A stretch of DNA of 64,000 bases. Source: UBA6168 sp041741095 (GTDB taxonomy: Bacteria > Bacteroidota > Bacteroidia > Chitinophagales > Saprospiraceae). The notes under the pieces were generated by a model. The model was not told where the DNA came from, made no database searches, and saw nothing but the letters and a program-made list of their open reading frames with translations. The stretch is from contig JBGSKQ010000103.1 of assembly GCA_041741095.1 (NCBI GenBank), positions 1-64,000 on the forward strand, written 5' to 3'. Below, piece after piece: positions 42,881 to 50,842 of this stretch. The translations under genes and the position numbers were made by a program. The first letter of the stretch is position 1. Each line of letters starts with the position of its first letter.

Positions 42881-43732
42881 ATGAAAATTAAAAACGTTTA
42901 CAAAATCGCTGGTATCCTCATCCTTTATGTTGTGCTTCAAAGCAAAATGAATGGGCCGGGTTCTGTTGAAAGCCTGCAAGTAACAGGTGCCCCCGGCAGC
43001 AGTGGCAACGTAGGTACTTGTGCCAACACCACTTGCCATACGCAAGGGGCTTTCAGCCCCATGCTGTCCATGTCCCTTTTTGATAATGGCGCTTTGGCCA
43101 TCGCCTACGAGCCGGGCAAGGAATACACACTCAATCTGATCAATAGCCCAGTACAAGGGAGCCCTCAAGAGTATGGTTTTCAGGCAGTTGCGCTGAATGC
43201 CAGCAATCAGCAGGCAGGCGACTGGGGCAACCCAGGTACGGGCAAGCACGTTGTGACCCTCAGCGGCCGCAAATACATCGAGCATAGCGCACCCGCTAAT
43301 AACGGTATCTTTGAACTACCTTGGATAGCGCCCGCTGCTGGTACAGGCTCAGTTACTTTTTATGCAGCCAGCGTAGCCGCCAACAACAACACACAACCTA
43401 CTGGCGACGGCACTGCCAAAATTACGCTCACCATCCAAGAGGCTGGTGCCAATAACGTTTTTGAACCAAATGCCGCCTATGCCGATATGAAAGTGCTGCC
43501 CAACCCGGTCGGCGAAATGCTCAACCTGCAAATCACCAACCGCTCGGCTGGCAACTATAAGCTGCGTTTCATCAAAACGACAGGCGAATTGGCCAAGGTG
43601 GAACCTGTAAGCTTGTCGCCGGGCCTGAACAACGCCACTTTCGGGGTGGATGGTTTGACGCCAGGTTTGTACATTTTGCAGCTTTGTGGCCAAGGCCAGC
43701 ATGTAGCCGCTACTCAGATGCTGAAGTTGTAA
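42881..43732 (+). CDS. T9SS-secreted reeler-like protein with CX4CH motif
   Basis: A 283-residue exported protein. An N-terminal hydrophobic signal (IAGILILYVVLQS) precedes the TGAPGSSGNVGTCANTTCHT segment, which resembles the 'choice-of-anchor V'/reeler-like domain start. There the cysteines often read CxxCH, but here it is CANTTCH (CX4CH). A beta-sandwich follows (about 80-185), and the last 80 residues are a T9SS type A sorting domain (VLPNPVGEMLNLQI to AATQMLKL). It is probably exported across the outer membrane. Whether the CH motif binds heme c is open. A clean terminator follows. Confidence 0.82.
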   Translation: MKIKNVYKIAGILILYVVLQSKMNGPGSVESLQVTGAPGSSGNVGTCANTTCHTQGAFSPMLSMSLFDNGALAIAYEPGKEYTLNLINSPVQGSPQEYGFQAVALNASNQQAGDWGNPGTGKHVVTLSGRKYIEHSAPANNGIFELPWIAPAAGTGSVTFYAASVAANNNTQPTGDGTAKITLTIQEAGANNVFEPNAAYADMKVLPNPVGEMLNLQITNRSAGNYKLRFIKTTGELAKVEPVSLSPGLNNATFGVDGLTPGLYILQLCGQGQHVAATQMLKL

Positions 43733-43752
43733 TCAAATTTTGGTTTGAAAAT

Positions 43753-43790
43753 GAAAAAGCCCCAGCAGTCATTCGCTGGGGCTTTTTCAT
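43753..43790 (+). terminator. Terminator of the reeler-like gene
   Basis: AAAAAGCCCCAGC pairs with GCTGGGGCTTTTT around the short loop AGTCATTC, with a T tract after it. Confidence 0.9.
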
Positions 43791-43985
43791 TTATGCCCGG
43801 TTACCTTCGTGTGTTTGCTTTGTCTTTGTTTGTGCCGACAACTTTTGCACAAAACCTGCGTTTTTTTAATCCGAAAAGCTGATTAGCACAGTTTTCCCTT
43901 TTAAAAAAATGGAAGGGGTGAGCGGGGCGATTTTTCGCCACTTCTTTTGACTTTGACCTTTTGACTTTTTCCTTAAAAATAACCC

Positions 43986-45788
43986 ATGCGGATATTGTTT
44001 CTTTTTACGGTGATGGTTTTGCTCCCTTTGTTTTCCACGGGGCAAGATTCCAAATTGGCACAGCAATACTACCAGGACGGCGAGTTTGAAAAGGCTGCCG
44101 TTTTGTACCAAAAACTGTACGAGCAGCAAAACAAGAACGAGTATTATTTCGACCGCTACATCGAGTGCCTGCTGGCCGTCGAAAAGTACGCCGAAGTGGA
44201 GGCAGTGGTCAAACAAGGCCTGAAGGAAGACCCCAAAAATATCCGTTTGTACGTGACTTACGGGAGCCTTTTTGAGCGGCAGTTCAAGGAGAACGAAGCC
44301 AACGAGCAGTACAAAAAAGCTATTGAAAAAATGCCCGCCGACCAGTACGAAATTACCCGCTTGGCCAGTGCGTTCAGCAATTTGACCAAATATGACCTGG
44401 CCATCGAGACGTACGAGAAAGGCAGCAAGCTCTTGAAAGACAACGAAGTTTTTTCCTTCAACCTGGCCGAACTGTACCGCCGCAAGGGCGACAATGCCAA
44501 AATGATCGAAAACTACCTCAACAGCCTCGAATCTTATCCGGAGCGCATCACGACGGTGAAAAGCCAATTCCAGCGCAACCTCAGCGGCGACAAGGATTAC
44601 CTCGAACTGCAGACACAACTTTACGACAGGGTACAGAAAAATCCGGACGCCTATCATTTCATCGAACTCTTGCAGTGGGTTTTTATCCAAAGCAAGGATT
44701 ATAAAAACGCACTCCGGCAAGCTAAGGCGCTTGACAAACGCTTAAATGAAAACGGGGCGAGGGTGTTCCAACTGGCCACCACTGCCTTCAACGACAAAGA
44801 ATACGACGCTGCCATCGCTGCTTTTGATTATATCGTGCAGGATCAGGGCAGCACCTCGCCTTTTTATTTGGAAGCAAAAAAAGAAGCACTGCGGGCCAGG
44901 CGCAATAAATTGGTGGAAGGCTACACTTACACGGAACCTGAACTGAGGGAAATAGAAACGGCTTACGAGACTTTTTTGAACGAATTTAGCCGCAACAAAA
45001 CCACTGCCCCCATCATCGCCGAACTGGCGGATTTGGAGGCCTTTTACCTCAACGACCTCGGCAAAGCCATCGCCCTATTGGACGAGATGATCAATTATCC
45101 AGGGCTGGACGTTCAGACACAGTCGCAGGCCAAACTAAGCCTTGGCGACTTCTACCTGATGAAGGGGGAAATATGGGAATCTACGTTGCTTTACTCACAG
45201 GTTGACAAGATTTATCCCGACGACCAACTGGGCCATGAGGCCCGCTTTCGCAATGCAAAGCTTTCGTACTACAATGGCGATTTTCAATGGGCGCAGGCGC
45301 AATTTGATGTGTTGAAAGCCTCTACCTCCAAGCTCATAGCCAACGATGCCCTCGACCTTTCTGTGTTTATCATGGACAACCTCGGCCTAGATACTACTGA
45401 TCGTGCGCTGAAGCTCTATGCCCAATCCGACCTCCTCACTTTCCAAAACCGCTTTGAAGAGGCCTTTGCCAAATTGGACACTTTGCTTAAAACCTTTCCT
45501 GAACACAAACTGGATGATGACGTGATATACGCTCGTGCCAAAACCTATTCCCGCATGAAGGAATACCAAACGGCCGCCGACCTCTACCTGCAAATCATTG
45601 AAAAATATCCCGAAGAAATCAGGGCAGACAACTCTCTTTTTGAATTGGCCGAACTATACGAGCACCAACTCAACAATGTGGAAAAGGCCATGCAGTATTA
45701 TGAGAAAATCTTCATTGACTATTCCGGCAGCACCTTCTCAGTGGAGGCAAGGAAGCGGTTCAGGAAGTTGCGGGGGGATAATATATAG
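43986..45788 (+). CDS. Exported TPR-repeat protein
   Basis: A 600-residue protein with signal peptide MRILFLFTVMVLLPLFSTG followed by many tetratricopeptide-like repeats (QYYQDGEFEKAAVLYQKLYE at the start; DLYLQIIEKYPEEIRADNSL and YYEKIFIDYSGS near the end). The repeats alternate with less regular helical parts. It is probably periplasmic and acts as a scaffold, perhaps for envelope or gliding/secretion machinery, but no specific family is recognised. The stop converges on the LytT gene, 63 bp away. Confidence 0.85.
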   Translation: MRILFLFTVMVLLPLFSTGQDSKLAQQYYQDGEFEKAAVLYQKLYEQQNKNEYYFDRYIECLLAVEKYAEVEAVVKQGLKEDPKNIRLYVTYGSLFERQFKENEANEQYKKAIEKMPADQYEITRLASAFSNLTKYDLAIETYEKGSKLLKDNEVFSFNLAELYRRKGDNAKMIENYLNSLESYPERITTVKSQFQRNLSGDKDYLELQTQLYDRVQKNPDAYHFIELLQWVFIQSKDYKNALRQAKALDKRLNENGARVFQLATTAFNDKEYDAAIAAFDYIVQDQGSTSPFYLEAKKEALRARRNKLVEGYTYTEPELREIETAYETFLNEFSRNKTTAPIIAELADLEAFYLNDLGKAIALLDEMINYPGLDVQTQSQAKLSLGDFYLMKGEIWESTLLYSQVDKIYPDDQLGHEARFRNAKLSYYNGDFQWAQAQFDVLKASTSKLIANDALDLSVFIMDNLGLDTTDRALKLYAQSDLLTFQNRFEEAFAKLDTLLKTFPEHKLDDDVIYARAKTYSRMKEYQTAADLYLQIIEKYPEEIRADNSLFELAELYEHQLNNVEKAMQYYEKIFIDYSGSTFSVEARKRFRKLRGDNI

Positions 45789-45858
45789 ATGATGAACGAT
45801 GAACTATGAATGATGAACTTGCGCCACGTTCACCGTTTATCATTCATAGCTCATCGTT
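45787..45858. repeat. ATGAACGATGAAC microrepeat hairpin between convergent genes
   Basis: The left arm CGATGAACTATGAATGATG and the right arm CATTCATAGCTCATCG are near-complementary, forming a stem of about 20 bp. The words ATGAACG and ATGAACT repeat within the arms. A closely related hairpin lies between atpD and atpC. Confidence 0.75.
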
Positions 45859-46585
45859 TTTGAAACGCCTGCATCTCCTCCTCCACCTGTATTTTATAGC
45901 TCCTCCCAACGGGCAATTTTTCACCGCCCACTTCTATTTCCTGCGCTGAAAATGCTTCGACTTTGTCCTTGGCCACCAGGAAGGAACGGTGGATGCGCAT
46001 CAGGTTTCCCTCTTTTAAAAACTCCTCGAACTCGCCAATTTGAAATTTTGTGACGACCGTTTTTCCGCCCACCAGATAAATTTTCACATACTCTTTCAAA
46101 CTCTCCACGTACAGGATTTCGTCGTTAAAAACCTTTACCTGCCGTTTGTTTTCATTAAAAAAATGAAAGTGGCGGGACTGCGGATGGAAGACCGTGGACT
46201 GCGGACTAGGCATTATGGACTGCAGACTGAATTTCAACTTATTCACCGCCGCCAGAAAACGGGGGAAGCCAAAAGGTTTCAACAAGTAGTCCACCACGTC
46301 CAGTTCGTAACCTTCAAGTGCATATTGGTGGTAGGCTGTGGTGAGGATGACCTGCGGCCCTTGTTGAAGTGTTTTTAAAAAATCCAGCCCCTTCAGCTTG
46401 GGCAAATGGATGTCGAGGAACAGCACGTCCACCGGATGTTTTTTCAAAAAATCCAAAGCGGCCAGGGCATCCGTACAAGTTCCGGCCAATTCGAGCAGGG
46501 GCGTTTGCCGGATGTATTCTTCAAGGCCCTCGGCGGCCAGGGGCTCGTCTTCCACGATGAGGCATTTAAGTGGTGGCATTGGCAA
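45851..46585 (-). CDS. LytTR-type response regulator
   Basis: A 244-residue response regulator. The receiver domain (about 5-120) has the acidic pair EDE and phospho-acceptor Asp in VLFLDIHLPKLKG. The C-terminal LytTR DNA-binding domain (about 150-240) includes VFNDEILYVESLKEYVKIYL and RIHRSFLV. The linker (PSPQSTVFHPQSR, about 128-140) is encoded by a GGACTGCGGACT-type microrepeat. The gene begins inside the last codons of the sensor kinase gene, the usual overlap of this two-component pair. Its targets cannot be told from the sequence. Confidence 0.95.
   Translation of the reverse strand: MPMPPLKCLIVEDEPLAAEGLEEYIRQTPLLELAGTCTDALAALDFLKKHPVDVLFLDIHLPKLKGLDFLKTLQQGPQVILTTAYHQYALEGYELDVVDYLLKPFGFPRFLAAVNKLKFSLQSIMPSPQSTVFHPQSRHFHFFNENKRQVKVFNDEILYVESLKEYVKIYLVGGKTVVTKFQIGEFEEFLKEGNLMRIHRSFLVAKDKVEAFSAQEIEVGGEKLPVGRSYKIQVEEEMQAFQKR
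46173..46230. repeat. GGACTGCGGACT microrepeat within the response regulator gene
   Basis: Copies related to GGACTGCGGA at 46175-46184, TGGACTGCGGACT at 46195-46207 and TGGACTGCAGACT at 46216-46228 lie inside the coding region. They encode the linker PSPQSTVFHPQS without breaking the frame. Confidence 0.7.
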
Positions 46586-47630
46586 GGTTTATTTTTAAAA
46601 TAACGATGAAGCTGTTGTCCACATTTTTTATTTGGAGTTCATGGGCCGGGTAGAGCAGTTCCAGTTGCCGCCGGATGTTTTTAAGGCCAATGCCCGCCTT
46701 AGTTTCGATGGCCGTTGGCTCCTTGCTGTTTTCCACCTCAAAATGCAGTTGGTTAGTTTTTAAACCCAAAAAAATGCGCACCTGTGTTTTGCCTGTGCTT
46801 TCCGAGGCACCATGTTTAAAAGCGTTTTCCACCAAAGGCAACAGCAACAAAGGCGCTATGGGCTGGTTCAGGTCGTCCACCTCTTTTCTGAAATCCACGT
46901 TTAGTCGTTTCCCATAACGCAGCCGCTCCAGTTCCAGATAGTCTTCTATGACCTGTATTTCTTTTAAAAGTGGTATGCGGGGTGTGGCGCATTCATAGAG
47001 CATAAAACGCAGCAACCCGGAGAGTTTCAAGATGGCATCGGGCGTGGTTTCCGCTTTTTTCCGGGCCAGGTGGTAGAGGTTGTTCAGCGTGTTGAACAAG
47101 AAATGGGGGTTCGTCTGTGCCCGCAGGAAGTTGAGTTCCGATTGTAGTTTTTCTTCGATGAGCTGCTTTTCCCGCTGGGCAGTTTGCAACCTCATGCGGA
47201 ATAGCTTGATAGCAGAGGTGATGCCCAGCAACATGAAAACTTCAATGCTGGACCAGAGTAGCCTGAACATGGCAATCCAAGCATTTTTGGCTTGGGCAGT
47301 CGCACCTATTTTAAAAATATATGGGTAAATGATTTTGTGCCAACTGTTGTAAATAATAAAGGTCACCAGGGCAGTCAATGCCACCATCTGCAGCCCAAAC
47401 ATCAGGAATTTGCTATGCTGCAGGCTCTTGGGCAACAAATAATTGATAGCTAGATAAACTGCTGGGATTTTAATGGCCAGCACCAACAACTCCGCTTGAT
47501 AGCCCAAGAGCAGCCGCTGCCCCATGGACAGGCTCTCAAAAGAACTGCCCGATAAGGGTGCGCAAAGGTAGCCATCGTACAAGGCATAGGCGATCCAGAA
47601 TCCAATATGCAGCAATAGGCGGCGGTTCAT
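46566..47630 (-). CDS. LytS/YehU-type sensor histidine kinase
   Basis: A 354-residue membrane histidine kinase. Four transmembrane helices (about 5-165) carry no large periplasmic domain. A coiled-coil linker (QTAQREKQLIEEKLQSEL) leads to the His-kinase domain of the LytS type, with phospho-acceptor His in NPHFLFNTLNNLYHL. The ATP-binding part follows (LVENAFKHGASES, then GIGLKNIRRQLELLY). It overlaps the response regulator start by about 14-20 bp and is co-translated with it. No ligand can be read from the sequence. Confidence 0.95.
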   Translation of the reverse strand: MNRRLLLHIGFWIAYALYDGYLCAPLSGSSFESLSMGQRLLLGYQAELLVLAIKIPAVYLAINYLLPKSLQHSKFLMFGLQMVALTALVTFIIYNSWHKIIYPYIFKIGATAQAKNAWIAMFRLLWSSIEVFMLLGITSAIKLFRMRLQTAQREKQLIEEKLQSELNFLRAQTNPHFLFNTLNNLYHLARKKAETTPDAILKLSGLLRFMLYECATPRIPLLKEIQVIEDYLELERLRYGKRLNVDFRKEVDDLNQPIAPLLLLPLVENAFKHGASESTGKTQVRIFLGLKTNQLHFEVENSKEPTAIETKAGIGLKNIRRQLELLYPAHELQIKNVDNSFIVILKINLANATT

Positions 47631-47928
47631 TTGTAGTTAGCAGTTTTCCAGTTGGCGATCCACCATCGTGAGTGGGGCAACTTATGGGGTAAAAATCGCA
47701 AAAATTTTGCCCCTGCCACAGTCCGGCTACCATTGACCCGTTGTACCTGCCCAAGGAGCCGTTCTTCCCTACGAATGGCGCAATTCCTATTCAAGTTGTT
47801 TTTGATGGGCCATTCTTGCACCTATTTACCCAAGGCAAAAAAAGCAGGAATCGCCAGTATAGATTTGGCCAGCAAAGCCACTAAAAATCAAGCCTTGTTG
47901 GCATCAAGGACTTCAACTATAAAAAGTT

Positions 47929-50793
47929 ATGAAAAGACTATTGCTACTTCTTCCCGCTTTATTGTTTTTGGTAAAAATCAATGCTCAAACGCTCCATGTG
48001 CCCGCTGAGTTCTCTACCATTCAAGCGGCCATTGATGGCGCTCAGGAGGGCGATACGGTGCTCGTACAGCCAGGGGATTATTTTGAAAACCTGCGATTTA
48101 AGGGCAAAAGCATCGTGCTTAGCAGCCGCTATTTCCTGACTGGCGAAGCCGCCGATATTCAAAACACCATCATCAACGGTAGCCAGCCAACCCACGCAGA
48201 CACTGCCAGTTGCATCATGATAGTTGATGGCGAAAATGCCTCGACCGTCGTGCAAGGATTTACAATTACAGGCGGCATGGGAACCCGTTGGCTCGATCCG
48301 CATGGCGCAGGTACTTACCGGGAGGGCGGCGGCATCTTGACGGAAGGCACTTCGCCCATTATCCAATTCAACATTATTAAAGGCAATGTAATCACCAATA
48401 AAACGGCGGTGGTGTCCACAGGTGGTGGCGGCATCCGTTGTGGCGACGGCAACCCGACCATCCGCAATAACTGGATCCACCACAACACCGCCACCGGCTA
48501 TGGCGGCGGCATCGTGCTGAACTACTGCATCGGAAAAATCTACAACAACGTGGTGAGCTATAACACAGGTGGACAAGATTTTGGTGGGGCCGGCCTGTGG
48601 TTTACCGGCACCGACCAAAACACCGTGGTAGAAGTTTTCAACAACACCATCGCAAAAAATACCTGCATAGGCAGTGGCCAATGGGGCGGCAAGGGCGGCG
48701 GTATTTTTGTTTTTTCGATAAAACTGGACACTTGGAACAACATCATCTGGGGGAACACGCAGTCTTCCGGTGGGCCGACAGCCATTTTTGCCAATGGAGC
48801 AGTTGCCATGCGCTTCAGTGATATTGAAGGTGGGTTCAGCGGGGAAGGCAATTTTTCCCAAAACCCAATTTTTAGTGATACAACCACTCTAGCCCTTCGC
48901 CTTTCTTCTCCATGTGTAGATGCTGGCGATCCGGCAGTTAATGATTTGACAGCCAATGATTTAGACGCTGCTTTTCCTTCGCTTTGCCAATTGCGCAGCG
49001 ATGTTGGGGCTTTCGGGGGGACTGGGGCAAGCAGCCTGCCGTTCGGCTTGGAGCCGATCACCCGATTGTTTGAAAAAATAACTGAAGGACCGCATGTCAC
49101 CTCTCCCTCCGATAGCCGCAGCGTCAATTTTGTGGATGTGGACAACAATGGCTGGGAAGACCTTTTTATCACCAACGGCCCGTCGGGCGGTGCAAAAAAC
49201 CTACTCTATTTGAACAATGGCGATGGTGGGTTCACGGAAGTGACGTCGGGCGACATCGTCTCACACGCCAAACCGTTTGACGGGGCAGCTTTTGCCGATT
49301 ATGACAATGACGGCGACCTCGACGCATTTGCAGTGACATGGTACGGTGAGCCGAATTACCTTTATTCGGGCAATGGCGATGGCACTTTTAATTATGTTGA
49401 AATGGCGGCTCCTTCTGCTCCAGGTACTTATTCAGAAACGGCTTCCTGGGGCGATTTTGACCAAGATGGCGATGTGGATCTTTATCAAACAAACTCAACC
49501 AACCTCAATGGAACGCCTCTTAAAAACCTATTTTACCGCAACGACGGCGGCGGGAATTTTACCAAAATCGAGACCGGCCCGCCAGCTACCGATGCCAAAG
49601 CTTCCCGCTCCGTCAATTGGGTGGACTACGACAACGATTGCGACGCCGATCTCTTCGTGTCCAACGAATCTAGCCAGCCCGATGATTTGTACCAAAACAA
49701 TGGCGACGGCACTTTTACCAAAATAACTACCGGTGCGCCCAGCCAAGCCAACCGCAGCACCATAAGCAGCAGTTGGGGCGACATTGATAATGACGGCGAT
49801 TGGGATTTGTTTGTCGCCAATACGGGATCATTTGCATCGGCGAACAACCAGCTTTTTAAAAATAACGGCGATGGCACGTTTGCCGAAGTTACAACGGGCG
49901 ATGTTGTGACAGATGGTGGCTGTTCTTTTGGTTCCAATTTCGGCGACTACGACAACGACGGCGACTTGGATTTGGTGGTGAGCAACGGCTATTGCAGTGG
50001 AAGCATCCTTAACTTTTTGTACAAAAATGATGGTGGAGGCAATTTCTCCCGTGACATGGAAAGCGCAGAAAACCTTTCCACTCCGTGCAGCTACGGTGCT
50101 GCTTGGGGCGATGTCAACAATGATGGTTTCCTTGATTTGGGGATTGCCACTTGTAAAAATTCATCTGCTTCGCCTTTGCCAAATAATCTGTTTTACCTGA
50201 ACAACGGAAATTGTAACAACTGGTTGAAAATCAAGCTAAACGGTGAGTTGACCAACCGTTCGGCCATTGGAGCAAAAGTGTGGGTGACGGCAACAATTGA
50301 TGGCCAGCAAAGGACGCAAGTCCATGAAATCAGTGCCCAATCCGGCTACTGCGGCCAAAACAGCCTGATCGCTCATTTTGGCCTTGGCGATGCGGAAGCG
50401 GCCGATGAGGTGAAAATCCAGTTCTCCTGCGACAGCGACACAACTTTGACGGACATCCCTGCCAATCAACTATTGGAAATCACAGAGGCCATGCCGACCG
50501 CAGTTTTTGAAAAAATAAACCCAGGGCAAATGGCGGTGTCCATTTCCCCAAATCCCATTGGCGATGCATTTTGGATAAATGTTAAATTGAAAAATGCGAC
50601 GGATAGCCTTGAAATGAAACTGAGAGACAGCCAGGGAAGGTTGGTTTGGGAAAAAGGGATGGGGAAAACTGGTCAATTAGAATTCACGGAGCAGCTATCA
50701 GCAGCAGGCCTACACCTATCAGCCGGGCAATATATTTTAGAGGTGAGCGCAGATGGATTTTCCGTAAATGAAAAAGTAATAGTGGCGAAATGA
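47929..50793 (+). CDS. T9SS-secreted fusion of parallel beta-helix, FG-GAP repeats and ASPIC/UnbV domain
   Basis: A 954-residue exoprotein. The signal peptide (MKRLLLLLPALLFLVKINAQ) precedes a right-handed parallel beta-helix of pectate-lyase type (about 20-330; FSTIQAAIDGAQEGDTVLVQ, GGGGIRCGDGNPTIRNN). A set of FG-GAP/VCBS repeats with calcium-loop motifs follows (DYDNDGDLDAF, DFDQDGDVDLY, DIDNDGDWDLF, DYDNDGDLDLV; about 385-770). Next come an ASPIC/UnbV domain (about 780-860, GAKVWVTATIDGQQRTQ) and a T9SS type A sorting domain (SISPNPIGDAFWINV to NEKVIVAK). It is probably a cell-surface protein; binding or degrading function is unknown. It is not followed by a clear terminator. Confidence 0.9.
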   Translation: MKRLLLLLPALLFLVKINAQTLHVPAEFSTIQAAIDGAQEGDTVLVQPGDYFENLRFKGKSIVLSSRYFLTGEAADIQNTIINGSQPTHADTASCIMIVDGENASTVVQGFTITGGMGTRWLDPHGAGTYREGGGILTEGTSPIIQFNIIKGNVITNKTAVVSTGGGGIRCGDGNPTIRNNWIHHNTATGYGGGIVLNYCIGKIYNNVVSYNTGGQDFGGAGLWFTGTDQNTVVEVFNNTIAKNTCIGSGQWGGKGGGIFVFSIKLDTWNNIIWGNTQSSGGPTAIFANGAVAMRFSDIEGGFSGEGNFSQNPIFSDTTTLALRLSSPCVDAGDPAVNDLTANDLDAAFPSLCQLRSDVGAFGGTGASSLPFGLEPITRLFEKITEGPHVTSPSDSRSVNFVDVDNNGWEDLFITNGPSGGAKNLLYLNNGDGGFTEVTSGDIVSHAKPFDGAAFADYDNDGDLDAFAVTWYGEPNYLYSGNGDGTFNYVEMAAPSAPGTYSETASWGDFDQDGDVDLYQTNSTNLNGTPLKNLFYRNDGGGNFTKIETGPPATDAKASRSVNWVDYDNDCDADLFVSNESSQPDDLYQNNGDGTFTKITTGAPSQANRSTISSSWGDIDNDGDWDLFVANTGSFASANNQLFKNNGDGTFAEVTTGDVVTDGGCSFGSNFGDYDNDGDLDLVVSNGYCSGSILNFLYKNDGGGNFSRDMESAENLSTPCSYGAAWGDVNNDGFLDLGIATCKNSSASPLPNNLFYLNNGNCNNWLKIKLNGELTNRSAIGAKVWVTATIDGQQRTQVHEISAQSGYCGQNSLIAHFGLGDAEAADEVKIQFSCDSDTTLTDIPANQLLEITEAMPTAVFEKINPGQMAVSISPNPIGDAFWINVKLKNATDSLEMKLRDSQGRLVWEKGMGKTGQLEFTEQLSAAGLHLSAGQYILEVSADGFSVNEKVIVAK

Positions 50794-50842
50794 GGTTCAC
50801 CAAAGTCTAATCGTAGGCGAACCTCATTCCACTACCGTGAAT

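Noticed and set aside
43866..44720. 284-codon minus-strand frame over the TPR gene start
   Set aside because: Val/Leu/Phe-rich antisense translation; the TPR protein with its signal peptide explains this DNA.
47959..48861. 300-codon minus-strand frame inside the beta-helix gene
   Set aside because: Antisense to a repeat-rich secreted protein, with Ala/Gly/Val-rich composition typical of such shadows.
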